Source: Labilibaculum sp041595635
Lineage (GTDB): Bacteria; Bacteroidota; Bacteroidia; Bacteroidales; Marinifilaceae
Direction: 5' to 3'
Assembly: GCF_041595635.1 (NCBI RefSeq)
Contig: NZ_JBFHJW010000001.1
Span: forward strand, 103,156 to 167,155
DNA: 64,000 nucleotides
Part shown: positions 37,143 to 45,694 of the stretch, in pieces
Position numbering within the stretch: position 1 is the stretch's first letter
How the letters are laid out: the number at the start of each line of letters is the position of its first letter
The notes under the pieces: generated by a model
What the model was told of the DNA's origin: nothing
The model's input: the letters and a program-made list of their open reading frames with translations, nothing else
Databases searched by the model: none
Translations under genes and position numbers: made by a program

Positions 37143-38354
37143 TTGAAGTTTTCAGAATTTAATTTTACACCTGAATTAATGGACGGGCTTAATGCCATGG
37201 GGTTTGAAACTCCATCTCCAGTTCAGGAACTTGCGATCCCGCAAATTATTGACGACAAGGATTTAATTTGTTGTGCACAAACAGGTACCGGAAAAACCGC
37301 AGCCTATTTGTTGCCAATAATGGATAAAATACAAAAGAATAAAATTGATGGTTTTTCTACCTTAATTTTAGTACCAACACGAGAGTTGGCCATGCAAATT
37401 GATCAACAAATGGAAGGTTTTGGGTATTTTGTATCCATTACATCGCTTTCGGTTTATGGAGGGGGTGATTCTTCGGTTTGGGATCAGCAGAAAAAAGGTT
37501 TGATGGAAGGTGCTGACATTGTTATTGCAACACCCGGACGAATGATTTCTCATTTGAACCTAGGCTATGTGAACACCAAGAAATTAAAACATTTGATATT
37601 GGATGAGGCTGATAGAATGTTGGATATGGGTTTTCACGATGATTTGATGCAAATCGTAAATTATTTGCCTAAAGAACGTCAGACTTTAATGTTTTCGGCC
37701 ACCATGCCTCCAAAAATTCGTGATTTGGCTGGTAGTATGATGGTGAATCCGGAGAGTATCAATATTGCCATTTCGAAACCTGCTGAAGGTGTTTTGCAGG
37801 CCGCTTACATGGTTTATCCGGAGCAAAAAATTCCTTTGATCATGCATTTACTCGAAGGAAAAGATATTAAAAGCGTGATTATTTTTTCATCTACGAAAGT
37901 AAATGTGAAAGCAATTACCAAGGATTTAAAAAGGAAGAAGTTTAAGGCAGCTGGTATCCAGTCCGATTTGGAGCAAAATGAGAGGGAAGAAGTTCTTCGT
38001 GAATTCCGTAATCGTAAGCAACAAATTTTGGTAGCTACAGATATCATTGCCAGAGGAATTGATATTGATTCCATCGATTTGGTTATTAATTTTGATGTGC
38101 CGCGTGATGCTGAGGATTATGTGCATCGGGTAGGAAGAACTGCCAGAGCAGAAAGCGAAGGGGTTGCATTGACTTTTATTACCCCAAAAGACCAGAATGA
38201 TTTTAAGAAAATTGAAGATTTAATAGAATCGGAAATTTATAAAATACCCGTTCCTGTAGAATTGGGAGAAGGGCCAGTATATAGTCCTAAGACCTATAGA
38301 GGTGGAGGGAAAAAGAAATTTTTCAAGAAAAAGAATTTCAAGAAGAGATCATAA
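37143..38354 (+). CDS. DEAD-box RNA helicase
   Basis: 403 aa. Q motif region F-E-T-P-S-P-V-Q, Walker A A-Q-T-G-T-G-K-T, P-T-R-E-L-A, D-E-A-D, S-A-T and H-R-V-G-R-T-A-R are all present. The C-terminus is strongly basic (K-K-K-F-F-K-K-K-N-F-K-K-R), a common RNA-binding tail. The start is TTG 37143: there is no upstream ATG, and the first internal ATG (Met13) would delete the conserved aromatic upstream of the Q motif. Probably acts in ribosome assembly or mRNA decay. Confidence 0.93.
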   Translation: MKFSEFNFTPELMDGLNAMGFETPSPVQELAIPQIIDDKDLICCAQTGTGKTAAYLLPIMDKIQKNKIDGFSTLILVPTRELAMQIDQQMEGFGYFVSITSLSVYGGGDSSVWDQQKKGLMEGADIVIATPGRMISHLNLGYVNTKKLKHLILDEADRMLDMGFHDDLMQIVNYLPKERQTLMFSATMPPKIRDLAGSMMVNPESINIAISKPAEGVLQAAYMVYPEQKIPLIMHLLEGKDIKSVIIFSSTKVNVKAITKDLKRKKFKAAGIQSDLEQNEREEVLREFRNRKQQILVATDIIARGIDIDSIDLVINFDVPRDAEDYVHRVGRTARAESEGVALTFITPKDQNDFKKIEDLIESEIYKIPVPVELGEGPVYSPKTYRGGGKKKFFKKKNFKKRS

Positions 38355-38376
38355 AGCCAACTAAATATAGCTGAAA

Positions 38377-39576
38377 ATGAGTCATTCTAAAACATACGAC
38401 CTAATTGTTGTGGGTGCAGGAATTAGTGGATTAAGCTTCGCTTATCAGGTTGCCAAAACAGGTAAACAGGTTTTAATATTGGAAGCTGATGATAGAATTG
38501 GTGGATGCTTGAATACTCATTATCACGATAAAAATGATTTTTGGTTGGAAATGGGTGCCCATACTTTTTACGCCACTTATGCTAACTTGAATGCTCTTAT
38601 TAAATCTTGTGGTTTGGAGTCAGATATTGAGCCAAGAGCCAAGATAGGAATGAAAGTGTTTACCGATAGGCACGAGAAAATCATGTCGAGAGTGAGTAAA
38701 TGGGAGTTGTTTCGATCTGTTCCACACCTGTTTTTTTCAAAGCGTGATGGCAAAACAGTCAAAGAATATTTTGGTAAGATTGTCGGTAAGAATAATTACG
38801 ATAAAGTTTTTAATCGCATGTTTAGTGCGGTAATAGTTCAAAATGCTGATAATTTTTCATCTGAATATTTCCTGAAGCGTCGAAAAACAAAAAGCAAGGA
38901 ACACCCCAAAAGCTTTATCCTGAAAAAGGGAATGCAGAGTTTTATAGAACGCTTGGCAGCATCAGAAAATATTGAAGTAATCACTCAGCAGAACGTTACT
39001 TCAGTGAAAAATGAGAAACAGGTAAGTGTTACAACAGAAAGTGGAGAGATTTTTACTGCAAGGGACATAGCTTTTGCTTGTTCGCCTCAAAAAGTGGCCG
39101 CTTTGCTTTCTGAGATTCTTCCTAAATTATCCAAGCGTTTAAATGAATTTCCTACCCAAAATATCATCTCAAGAGCAACGGTTTTGCCCAAAGAAAAAAT
39201 TAATTTCGAGCCAGTTTCCTTTGTTATTCCTTTGCAAGGTTCTTGTTTTTCCATGGTAACCCGTGATGTTTTACCGCACAAAGAATCTAGAGGTTTTGCC
39301 TTTCATTTTGAGGACGGAAAAATCAGTAAAGAAAAACAGGAGCAGTTCATGGCGGAGCTTTTGCAATTAGAGCAGTTGGAAGTGAGTGATACTGTGGAAG
39401 CAAAACACCAATTGCCATTAATTAGCTTAGGGCACAAAGAACGAATTCAAGATCTCGAAAAATATGCAGAAGAAGCAGGAATCTATCTAACAGGAAATTA
39501 TTTTAACGGATTATCTCTGGAAGATTGTGTAGAGCGTTCGGTTAAGGAGTTTAGCCGATACCAAAAGAATGCCTAA
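38377..39576 (+). CDS. FAD-dependent oxidoreductase, protoporphyrinogen-oxidase/amine-oxidase-like
   Basis: 399 aa. The N-terminal dinucleotide-binding motif reads V-V-G-A-G-I-S-G-L-S-F-A with the ribose-binding acid in L-I-L-E-A-D-D-R-I-G-G. The C-terminal FAD motif appears as G-I-Y-L-T-G-N-Y-F-N-G-L-S-L-E-D-C. The overall plan is that of NAD(P)-binding amine oxidases such as HemY-type protoporphyrinogen oxidase, though slightly short (about 450 in HemY). No heme genes are adjacent, so the substrate is uncertain. It follows the DEAD-box gene by 22 nt. Confidence 0.82.
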   Translation: MSHSKTYDLIVVGAGISGLSFAYQVAKTGKQVLILEADDRIGGCLNTHYHDKNDFWLEMGAHTFYATYANLNALIKSCGLESDIEPRAKIGMKVFTDRHEKIMSRVSKWELFRSVPHLFFSKRDGKTVKEYFGKIVGKNNYDKVFNRMFSAVIVQNADNFSSEYFLKRRKTKSKEHPKSFILKKGMQSFIERLAASENIEVITQQNVTSVKNEKQVSVTTESGEIFTARDIAFACSPQKVAALLSEILPKLSKRLNEFPTQNIISRATVLPKEKINFEPVSFVIPLQGSCFSMVTRDVLPHKESRGFAFHFEDGKISKEKQEQFMAELLQLEQLEVSDTVEAKHQLPLISLGHKERIQDLEKYAEEAGIYLTGNYFNGLSLEDCVERSVKEFSRYQKNA

Positions 39577-39658
39577 CAATTTTGTATACCTATTCTAATA
39601 AATTGTTGAGAGAAAGGAGAGTTCACATCTCGGGTTTAAAATCTCAGATCTAAATAGC

Positions 39659-41788
39659 ATGAAAAAATATATCGATCAAATAAAAAAAAGCTTGCAATTG
39701 CAGGCTTTTCAAGTTGAAAATACCATACAACTTTTAAGCGAGGGAGCTACTTTGCCTTTTATTTCACGTTACCGAAAAGAGATGACGGGTAGTTTGGATG
39801 AGGTACAAATTGGCAACATTAAAGATGAAATTGCTCGATTAAGTGAGCTGGACAAGCGCAGGGAAAGTATTCTAGATTCCATTGAGAAGCAAGATAAGCT
39901 GACTGATGAATTGAAGCAGCGAATTATGGCGTGTGGAGAGATAAATCAATTGGAAGATTTGTATTTGCCTTATAAGCAGAAGCGAAAAACCAGAGCGGTA
40001 AAGGCTCGTGAGAAAGGTTTGGAACCTTTGGCTAAAATTTTGATGAAGCAAGTGGAACGTGATGTTGAAGGCAGAGCTACTCAGTTTTTAAATGAGGAAG
40101 TTCCCAACACCGAGGATGCCTTACTTGGAGCTCGCGATATTATTGCCGAATGGGTAAATGAGAATGAAGTGGCCAGAAATTCGGTGAGAAGTATTTTTCA
40201 GCGTCATGCGATTATTCGTTCGAAAGTAGTGAAAGGAAAAGAGGAAGAAGGCATAAAATACAAAGATTATTTTGAGTCGGAAGAAGCCTTGAAACGAGTC
40301 GCTTCGCATAGAATGTTGGCTTTGAGAAGAGGAGAAGCCGAAGGCATTTTGAGGGTGAATATTTCGCCCGATGAGGAGGAAGTATTGGATCGATTGAATC
40401 GGATTTTTGTGAAAGGAAATACTGCGGCTTCGGAGCAGGTTGAGTTGGCAGTGAAAGATGCCTACAAAAGGTTGTTGGGCTCATCGTTGGAAACAGAATT
40501 TGCCAAAAGTTCGAAAGAAGCTGCTGATAAGGAAGCTATTCGTGTTTTTTCCGAGAACTTGCGTCAGCTGTTATTGTCATCACCGCTAGGACAGAAACGT
40601 GTTTTGGCTTTGGATCCCGGTTTTAGGACGGGTTGCAAGGTGGTGTGTTTGGATGCTCAAGGGAACTTTCTTCATAACGAAACCATTTATCCCCACCCAC
40701 CGCAAAATGAGAGTAAAATGGCAGCCAAAAAAATCACTAATATGGTGGAAACCTATAATATTCAGGCTATTGCAATTGGAAACGGAACTGCTAGTCGGGA
40801 GACCGAACGATTTGTGACTAATTTACATTACGATCGCAAAGTGCAAGTTTTTGTGGTTAGTGAAGCAGGAGCTTCAATCTATTCAGCTTCCAAAGTGGCT
40901 CGCGAAGAGTTTCCTGAATATGATGTTACCGTTCGTGGCGCAATTTCTATTGGGCGCAGATTGATGGATCCTTTGGCCGAATTGGTGAAAATTGAAGCCA
41001 AATCGATTGGAGTGGGCCAGTATCAGCATGATGTAGATCAAACCTTACTGCAACAAAGTTTGGATCAGGTGGTGGAATCTTGCGTGAATAAGGTCGGTGT
41101 GAATTTGAATACTGCCAGCAAACATTTGTTGAATTACGTATCGGGATTGGGACCACAATTGGCACAAAATATTGTCGATTATCGATCGGAAAATGGAGCT
41201 TTTAGTACCCGCAAAGAGATTCTTAAAGTGAAACGTATGGGTGCAAAAGCATTTGAGCAATGTGCTGGATTCCTTCGTATTCCGAATTCTGATAATCCTT
41301 TGGATAATTCGGCTGTTCACCCCGAATCGTATGGTATTGTGAAGAGTATGGCCAAAGATGCTGCTTGCTCGGTAGCAGAATTGATTGCTGATCAGGAGTT
41401 GCACAAAAAAATAGATTTAAGTAAATATGTAACTGATGAGGTGGGCTTGCCAACACTAAAAGACATTGTGGAAGAGCTGGAAAAACCAGGTCGCGATCCA
41501 CGAACCATTATTAAAGTATTTCAATTTAAAGAAGGAATCTATAAAATTGGACAGTTAGAGGTGGGTATGGAGTTGCCTGGAATTGTAACGAATATTACCA
41601 ATTTTGGTGCTTTTGTTGATGTTGGTGTGAAGCAGGATGGTTTGGTTCACATTTCTCAATTGGCAAACCGCTTTGTGTCAAATCCAGCTGATGTGGTACA
41701 ATTGCACCAACATGTAAATGTAAAGGTAACAGAAGTGGATGTGGCGAGAAAACGCATTCAACTTTCTATGAAAGATTGTGAGCAGTAA
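39659..41788 (+). CDS. tex: Tex-family RNA-binding transcription accessory protein
   Basis: 709 aa. N-terminal helical Tex domain (L-L-S-E-G-A-T-L-P-F-I-S-R-Y-R-K-E), a YqgF/RuvC-like domain with V-L-A-L-D-P-G-F-R-T-G-C-K, helix-hairpin-helix modules (L-N-T-A-S-K-H-L-L-N-Y-V-S-G-L-G), and a C-terminal S1 domain (G-M-E-L-P-G-I-V-T-N-I-T-N-F-G-A-F-V-D). Tex binds nucleic acids and influences transcription. The length is slightly short compared with the 770-residue E. coli YhgF but usual for Bacteroidota. Confidence 0.95.
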   Translation: MKKYIDQIKKSLQLQAFQVENTIQLLSEGATLPFISRYRKEMTGSLDEVQIGNIKDEIARLSELDKRRESILDSIEKQDKLTDELKQRIMACGEINQLEDLYLPYKQKRKTRAVKAREKGLEPLAKILMKQVERDVEGRATQFLNEEVPNTEDALLGARDIIAEWVNENEVARNSVRSIFQRHAIIRSKVVKGKEEEGIKYKDYFESEEALKRVASHRMLALRRGEAEGILRVNISPDEEEVLDRLNRIFVKGNTAASEQVELAVKDAYKRLLGSSLETEFAKSSKEAADKEAIRVFSENLRQLLLSSPLGQKRVLALDPGFRTGCKVVCLDAQGNFLHNETIYPHPPQNESKMAAKKITNMVETYNIQAIAIGNGTASRETERFVTNLHYDRKVQVFVVSEAGASIYSASKVAREEFPEYDVTVRGAISIGRRLMDPLAELVKIEAKSIGVGQYQHDVDQTLLQQSLDQVVESCVNKVGVNLNTASKHLLNYVSGLGPQLAQNIVDYRSENGAFSTRKEILKVKRMGAKAFEQCAGFLRIPNSDNPLDNSAVHPESYGIVKSMAKDAACSVAELIADQELHKKIDLSKYVTDEVGLPTLKDIVEELEKPGRDPRTIIKVFQFKEGIYKIGQLEVGMELPGIVTNITNFGAFVDVGVKQDGLVHISQLANRFVSNPADVVQLHQHVNVKVTEVDVARKRIQLSMKDCEQ

Positions 41789-41830
41789 TATATTCTATTA
41801 TTTTTACAAAATCAGAAAAACGAAAAAAGC

Positions 41831-42067
41831 ATGGAATTTAACGATCAGGAAGTAATAGTTGATTGCCCGCATTGCAAAGGTGAAATCATTGTAAATATTT
41901 TGGAGATTACCAATCATCAAACGGTGACTTGCCCTAGTTGTGGAAAAAAAGTGGATTTGTCGGCGAACGATCCATCTGCAAAATTGGGTGTACCTAAAAC
42001 CTATATGCCTTTTGAAGGCTTAGGCGATTATATAAAACAGGTAGAAGAGAAAAGGAAAAAGAAATAA
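41831..42067 (+). CDS. Small zinc-ribbon protein
   Basis: 78 aa. Two C-x-x-C knuckles (C-P-H-C and C-P-S-C) 22 residues apart form a zinc ribbon, followed by an amphipathic Lys/Glu-rich C-terminus (V-E-E-K-R-K-K-K). No specific family recognised. It lies 42 nt after tex and may be cotranscribed with it; the terminator lies downstream. Confidence 0.75.
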   Translation: MEFNDQEVIVDCPHCKGEIIVNILEITNHQTVTCPSCGKKVDLSANDPSAKLGVPKTYMPFEGLGDYIKQVEEKRKKK

Positions 42068-42137
42068 TTTTAAAAAGGGTTTTACTATTGTACAGCTCTG
42101 AAATTACACGAATTTTTTCAGGAAAATATAAAATTCA

Positions 42138-42172
42138 AAAGAGGCATTTCAGAAAGGGAATGCCTCTTTGTT
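42138..42172. terminator. Terminator between convergent zinc-ribbon and GIN-domain genes
   Basis: 11-bp perfect stem (42138-42148 with 42159-42169), followed by G and a T-rich stretch on the plus strand; the other flank is A-rich, so it may act on both strands. Confidence 0.7.
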
Positions 42173-42175
42173 GTT

Positions 42176-42901
42176 TTAGCGTTGATTAATATCTCCACCA
42201 CTTGAATTACGAGCATTTACTTTTGTGGGATTTCCATAGTAGGTAACATCTCCACCAGAACTCGCATTTGCTTCTAATGTTTCAGAGGCATACACACTCA
42301 CATCACCACCACTGGAAGCTTTTGCTTTGCAGTTTTTTGCTATCAATTCTTTAGCATGTAAATCGCTGCCACTACTCGCTTTTCCTTCAAAATAATCGGC
42401 AGTTCCTTTAAGTGTTGCGTCGGCACCAGAACTAACCGAACAGGAAAGTTCTCCTGTATTTATTTCTATTTTTGCATCGGCACCACTGTTGACCGAAATA
42501 TCGCATTTTTCGAGTTTGAGAATGTTTCTGGTTTCAATATTGCCCCCACTCGAAACATTTATTTCAGTTACATCTATCAGATTTACAAAAACATCAATTT
42601 TAGTTGCACGGTGAAAATTTCCATCAACTTTAATGATTAGTTCATTATCTTCTACACGGGTGATAATATATTCTAGTAGGTTTTCATCTGTTTCAACACT
42701 TAGGGATTCTTTATCGCTTTGAAGCACATACACATTTATTCCGTTACTAGCTGATATTGCAGAGAAAGATCTGATTTCCCGATCCTGTTTTTGCACATCC
42801 CCATTTCCTTTTTTAACCCAGAACTGTGCATTAACGCTTCCAGAGAATAAAAAGATTAGCCCGAGAATCAGGAAACTGTTTTTTAGAATCATTTTTTTCA
42901 T
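42176..42901 (-). CDS. GIN-domain (DUF2807) exported protein
   Basis: 241 aa with a signal peptide ending V-N-A-Q. The domain starts with F-S-A-I-S-A-S-N-G-I-N-V-Y-V-L-Q, typical of head GIN domain proteins. It then shows seven turns of the form S-S-G-G-D or variants (N-S-G-A-D, S-S-G-S-D) about 17 to 22 residues apart, which give the right-handed beta-helix of this family. Family members are called putative auto-transporter adhesin heads, but the role is not established. It ends the block downstream of the sulfite reduction operon, separated from it by a terminator. Confidence 0.88.
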   Translation of the reverse strand: MKKMILKNSFLILGLIFLFSGSVNAQFWVKKGNGDVQKQDREIRSFSAISASNGINVYVLQSDKESLSVETDENLLEYIITRVEDNELIIKVDGNFHRATKIDVFVNLIDVTEINVSSGGNIETRNILKLEKCDISVNSGADAKIEINTGELSCSVSSGADATLKGTADYFEGKASSGSDLHAKELIAKNCKAKASSGGDVSVYASETLEANASSGGDVTYYGNPTKVNARNSSGGDINQR

Positions 42902-42978
42902 GAGTATTCTGTGTTTTAATGAATAGGTTGATTAGTATGTATGACGCCGTGAACAAGATTTAAGTTACAGCTAAAATA

Positions 42979-43013
42979 GAAAAAAGCAAAGGAGCATTAC
43001 TTCCTTTACTTTT
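42979..43013 (-). terminator. Terminator of the sulfite reduction operon
   Basis: 12-bp stem with one G-T wobble (42982-42993 with 43002-43013) followed by T residues on the minus strand, 21 nt after the methyltransferase stop codon. Confidence 0.7.
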
Positions 43014-43033
43014 TACAGAATTTATCGAGCAAA

Positions 43034-43852
43034 CTAAAAGAGATTTAAAAAGGGTTGTTTAATTAAATTTCGAATTCGTTTTGAAATGGAATAGCTTTTA
43101 TTGGCATGGTTTTTTTCGCTATCTGGTATTTGAGTGTGATTCCCCAAAATGATGACTGCTGGTGATTCGGGCAACTCATTGATGTCGATGGTGGAGAAGA
43201 ATCGGGTGTTGCCACTCACTACCTGGCTGGTGATATAACTGGCTTTCGAAACCACATTGATGTTGGTTTCCTTGCTGAGTCGCCGATTTAGTTCGCTTGC
43301 CATTTCGTTTAATTGTTCAAACCCCATGTAAATCACCACCGTATCGTCGTTTTCAATTTCTTTGATGATTTGATTTAGATTGTTCTTTTCACCTCCCATT
43401 TTTATTGCCGAATGAAAATGAATACCAGATGATTTTCCCCTTTCAGTAAGAGGAATCAGAAATTCATTAGATGCTGCCATAGCCGCACTAATTCCAGGAA
43501 TCAGTTCAAACTCCAAATTGGTTTTCAGCAGGTATCTGATTTCCTCCACACCGCGCCCATATACCATAGGATCGCCCGATTTCAGTCTTACGACCTGATT
43601 TCCCAAAAGAGAATACATTAACATTTGATCGTGGATGTACTCTTGTCGGGAGATTGGATTTTTGCCATCGCCCGAACGTTTTCCTACATCAATAAGAATG
43701 GCTTTTTTCGGGAAAAGCGATCGCACTTCAGTGGTTATTAGGGCATCATATAAAATAACATTTGCACTTTGAATGCTGCGCAGAGCTTTTATGGTAAGTA
43801 GATCAGCAGCGCCAGGTCCAGCACCCACAATCCATATTTTTCCTTTTTTCAT
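43034..43852 (-). CDS. cobA: Uroporphyrinogen-III C-methyltransferase (siroheme synthesis)
   Basis: 272 aa. The N-terminal V-G-A-G-P-G-A-A-D-L-L-T-I-K-A and the central R-L-K-S-G-D-P-M-V-Y-G-R-G motif define the SUMT family; V-I-Y-M-G supports it. It methylates uroporphyrinogen III at C2 and C7 with SAM to make precorrin-2, the precursor of siroheme needed by the neighbouring sulfite reductase. The oxidation step is supplied by the dehydrogenase at the operon head, so this locus splits CysG activities over two genes. The last 30 residues extend past the family domain. Confidence 0.95.
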   Translation of the reverse strand: MKKGKIWIVGAGPGAADLLTIKALRSIQSANVILYDALITTEVRSLFPKKAILIDVGKRSGDGKNPISRQEYIHDQMLMYSLLGNQVVRLKSGDPMVYGRGVEEIRYLLKTNLEFELIPGISAAMAASNEFLIPLTERGKSSGIHFHSAIKMGGEKNNLNQIIKEIENDDTVVIYMGFEQLNEMASELNRRLSKETNINVVSKASYITSQVVSGNTRFFSTIDINELPESPAVIILGNHTQIPDSEKNHANKSYSISKRIRNLIKQPFLNLF

Positions 43853-43884
43853 AATTTAGATAAATTTGTAGTGAAAAAATGAGA

Positions 43885-45588
43885 TTAATGCTTGAAATCT
43901 TGGGCATTTACAATCTCTTTTACGTAGGATTTTCGGATTACGAAATCACCAAATTCTTCTCCCTTTGTTCGGTTTTTAGAATAATCTTGCAGGATGGGAC
44001 GAAGTTCTTGCAAAATTTCTTTTTCATTTACATTTTCACGATACAAATTATTTAACCTTGTTCCTTTAAAATTTCCTCCCAAATAAAGATTATACCTTCC
44101 GGGTGCCTTCCCAATGAATCCTATTTCGGCCACGTAAGGACGTCCACATCCATTGGCACAGCCTGTCATTCTTATTACAATTTCATCTTTTAGTAAGTCA
44201 AATTCCTGCATACTTTCTTCTATTTTATCGATTAATGAAGGAAGGTATCTTTCTGCTTCGGCAAAAGCCAGGCTACAAGTATTTAGTGCGACACAGGCAA
44301 TAGAATTGGCTCTGACTCCCGACAATACTTGCGGCAATAAGTTGTACTTTTTCAGAATTTGATTGATTTTAGTTTTATTCTCTTCTTTAATTTTGCCTAA
44401 AATCAGGTTTTGATTTCCTGTTAGGCGAAAATCAGAAATGCCTAGTTTGGCAATTTCCAGTAAGGCTGTTTTTATCTGAATTTGATCAGTGTTTTTTACG
44501 CGTCCACCTTCAATAAAAAGGCCCAAATACCATAAGTTATCCTTGGCTTTTTGCCAACCAAACTTATCTCCATTACGAACCAGAGCGTAGGTTCTTTCCT
44601 TTTCTAGCGAATAGCCTAATTTTTCATTCAGTAGTTTTTTGAATTGCTCCAGCCCAATTCTGTCAATGGTGTATTTTAAGCGTGCATTTTTTCTTTCTTT
44701 CCGATTACCCAATTCCTTTTGCAGAAGGACAACTTTTTCGGCTACATCAACAGTATTTTCTAACGAAGAAAAGCCTAAAACAGTACCCAAGCGAGGATAG
44801 GTCTTTGAGTCGCCAAAAGTAGTTCCCATGCCACCCCCTGCAGTAATGTTAAACCCTTCGAGTACACCATTGTTTTCGATGGCAATAAACCCTAAATCCT
44901 GAGTGAAAATATCCGTATCGTTAAAAGGAGGAATGGTGAATCCTATTTTGAATTTTCGAGGTAGGTAAACAGGTCCATACAAAGGTTCCACTTCACCCGC
45001 ACTTCCTTCGGCTACTTTTCTCTGATCGAGCCAGATTTCATAGTAGGCCGGAGTTCGTGGTGTTAAATGATCGCTTACTTTTCCCGCTAATTTCTGCACC
45101 TGATCGAAAACTTCCGAACTGTAAGGATGAGGACTCGCCATCACGTTTCGGTTCACATCACCACAAGCGGCAATGGTATCGAGCAGTGCTTTATTAATGG
45201 ATTGGATACTTGGTTTTAGGTTTCCTTTTAAAACGCCATGAAATTGAAATGCTTGTCGGGTAGTTAATTTGATGGTTCCGTTGGCATACCCATCTGATAT
45301 TTGATCGATTTGTAACCATTGCTTGGCATTTACCACTCCACCTGGCACTCGCACTCGTATTAAAAAGGAGTAGTCGGGTTCTAATTTTCTTTTTTTACGT
45401 TCCCGTTCGTTATCGCGATCAAATTGTTGGTAAATGCCATGAAATTTAGAGACCTGACGATCGTCTATTGCGATGGCATCTGTAATTGGGTCGGCAAGAC
45501 TAGTTTCCAGTGTACCTCGCAAGTAGTTGCTTTCAGTTTTTATTTTTTCGACTTCGGACAATTCTGCCCAGTTGATATTATCTGACAT
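43885..45588 (-). CDS. cysI: Sulfite reductase (NADPH) hemoprotein beta-component
   Basis: 567 aa, close to the 570 aa of E. coli CysI. The siroheme/[4Fe-4S] ligands are seen as A-C-V-A-L-N-T-C-S-L-A-F-A-E-A and M-T-G-C-A-N-G-C-G-R-P; the following G-K-A-P-G-R-Y-N-L-Y-L-G-G-N is the family C-terminal signature. The N-terminus (E-S-N-Y-L-R-G-T-L) and R-T-R/T-T-R-Q-A-F-Q motif also fit. It reduces sulfite to sulfide with six electrons delivered by the flavoprotein encoded just upstream. Confidence 0.97.
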   Translation of the reverse strand: MSDNINWAELSEVEKIKTESNYLRGTLETSLADPITDAIAIDDRQVSKFHGIYQQFDRDNERERKKRKLEPDYSFLIRVRVPGGVVNAKQWLQIDQISDGYANGTIKLTTRQAFQFHGVLKGNLKPSIQSINKALLDTIAACGDVNRNVMASPHPYSSEVFDQVQKLAGKVSDHLTPRTPAYYEIWLDQRKVAEGSAGEVEPLYGPVYLPRKFKIGFTIPPFNDTDIFTQDLGFIAIENNGVLEGFNITAGGGMGTTFGDSKTYPRLGTVLGFSSLENTVDVAEKVVLLQKELGNRKERKNARLKYTIDRIGLEQFKKLLNEKLGYSLEKERTYALVRNGDKFGWQKAKDNLWYLGLFIEGGRVKNTDQIQIKTALLEIAKLGISDFRLTGNQNLILGKIKEENKTKINQILKKYNLLPQVLSGVRANSIACVALNTCSLAFAEAERYLPSLIDKIEESMQEFDLLKDEIVIRMTGCANGCGRPYVAEIGFIGKAPGRYNLYLGGNFKGTRLNNLYRENVNEKEILQELRPILQDYSKNRTKGEEFGDFVIRKSYVKEIVNAQDFKH

Positions 45589-45694
45589 AGTTTGTTGAAT
45601 TATAAGTTGGGGTTATTAAAATGTTGATGATTGGTTCTGTGTTTTTTGATTCAAAAATAAATCAGTTTTTATCCATGTACTTAGATTATAATTT

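Noticed and set aside
41045..41404. Long ORF antisense to tex
   Set aside because: It is a shadow of tex codon bias on the opposite strand, with no start context or domain.
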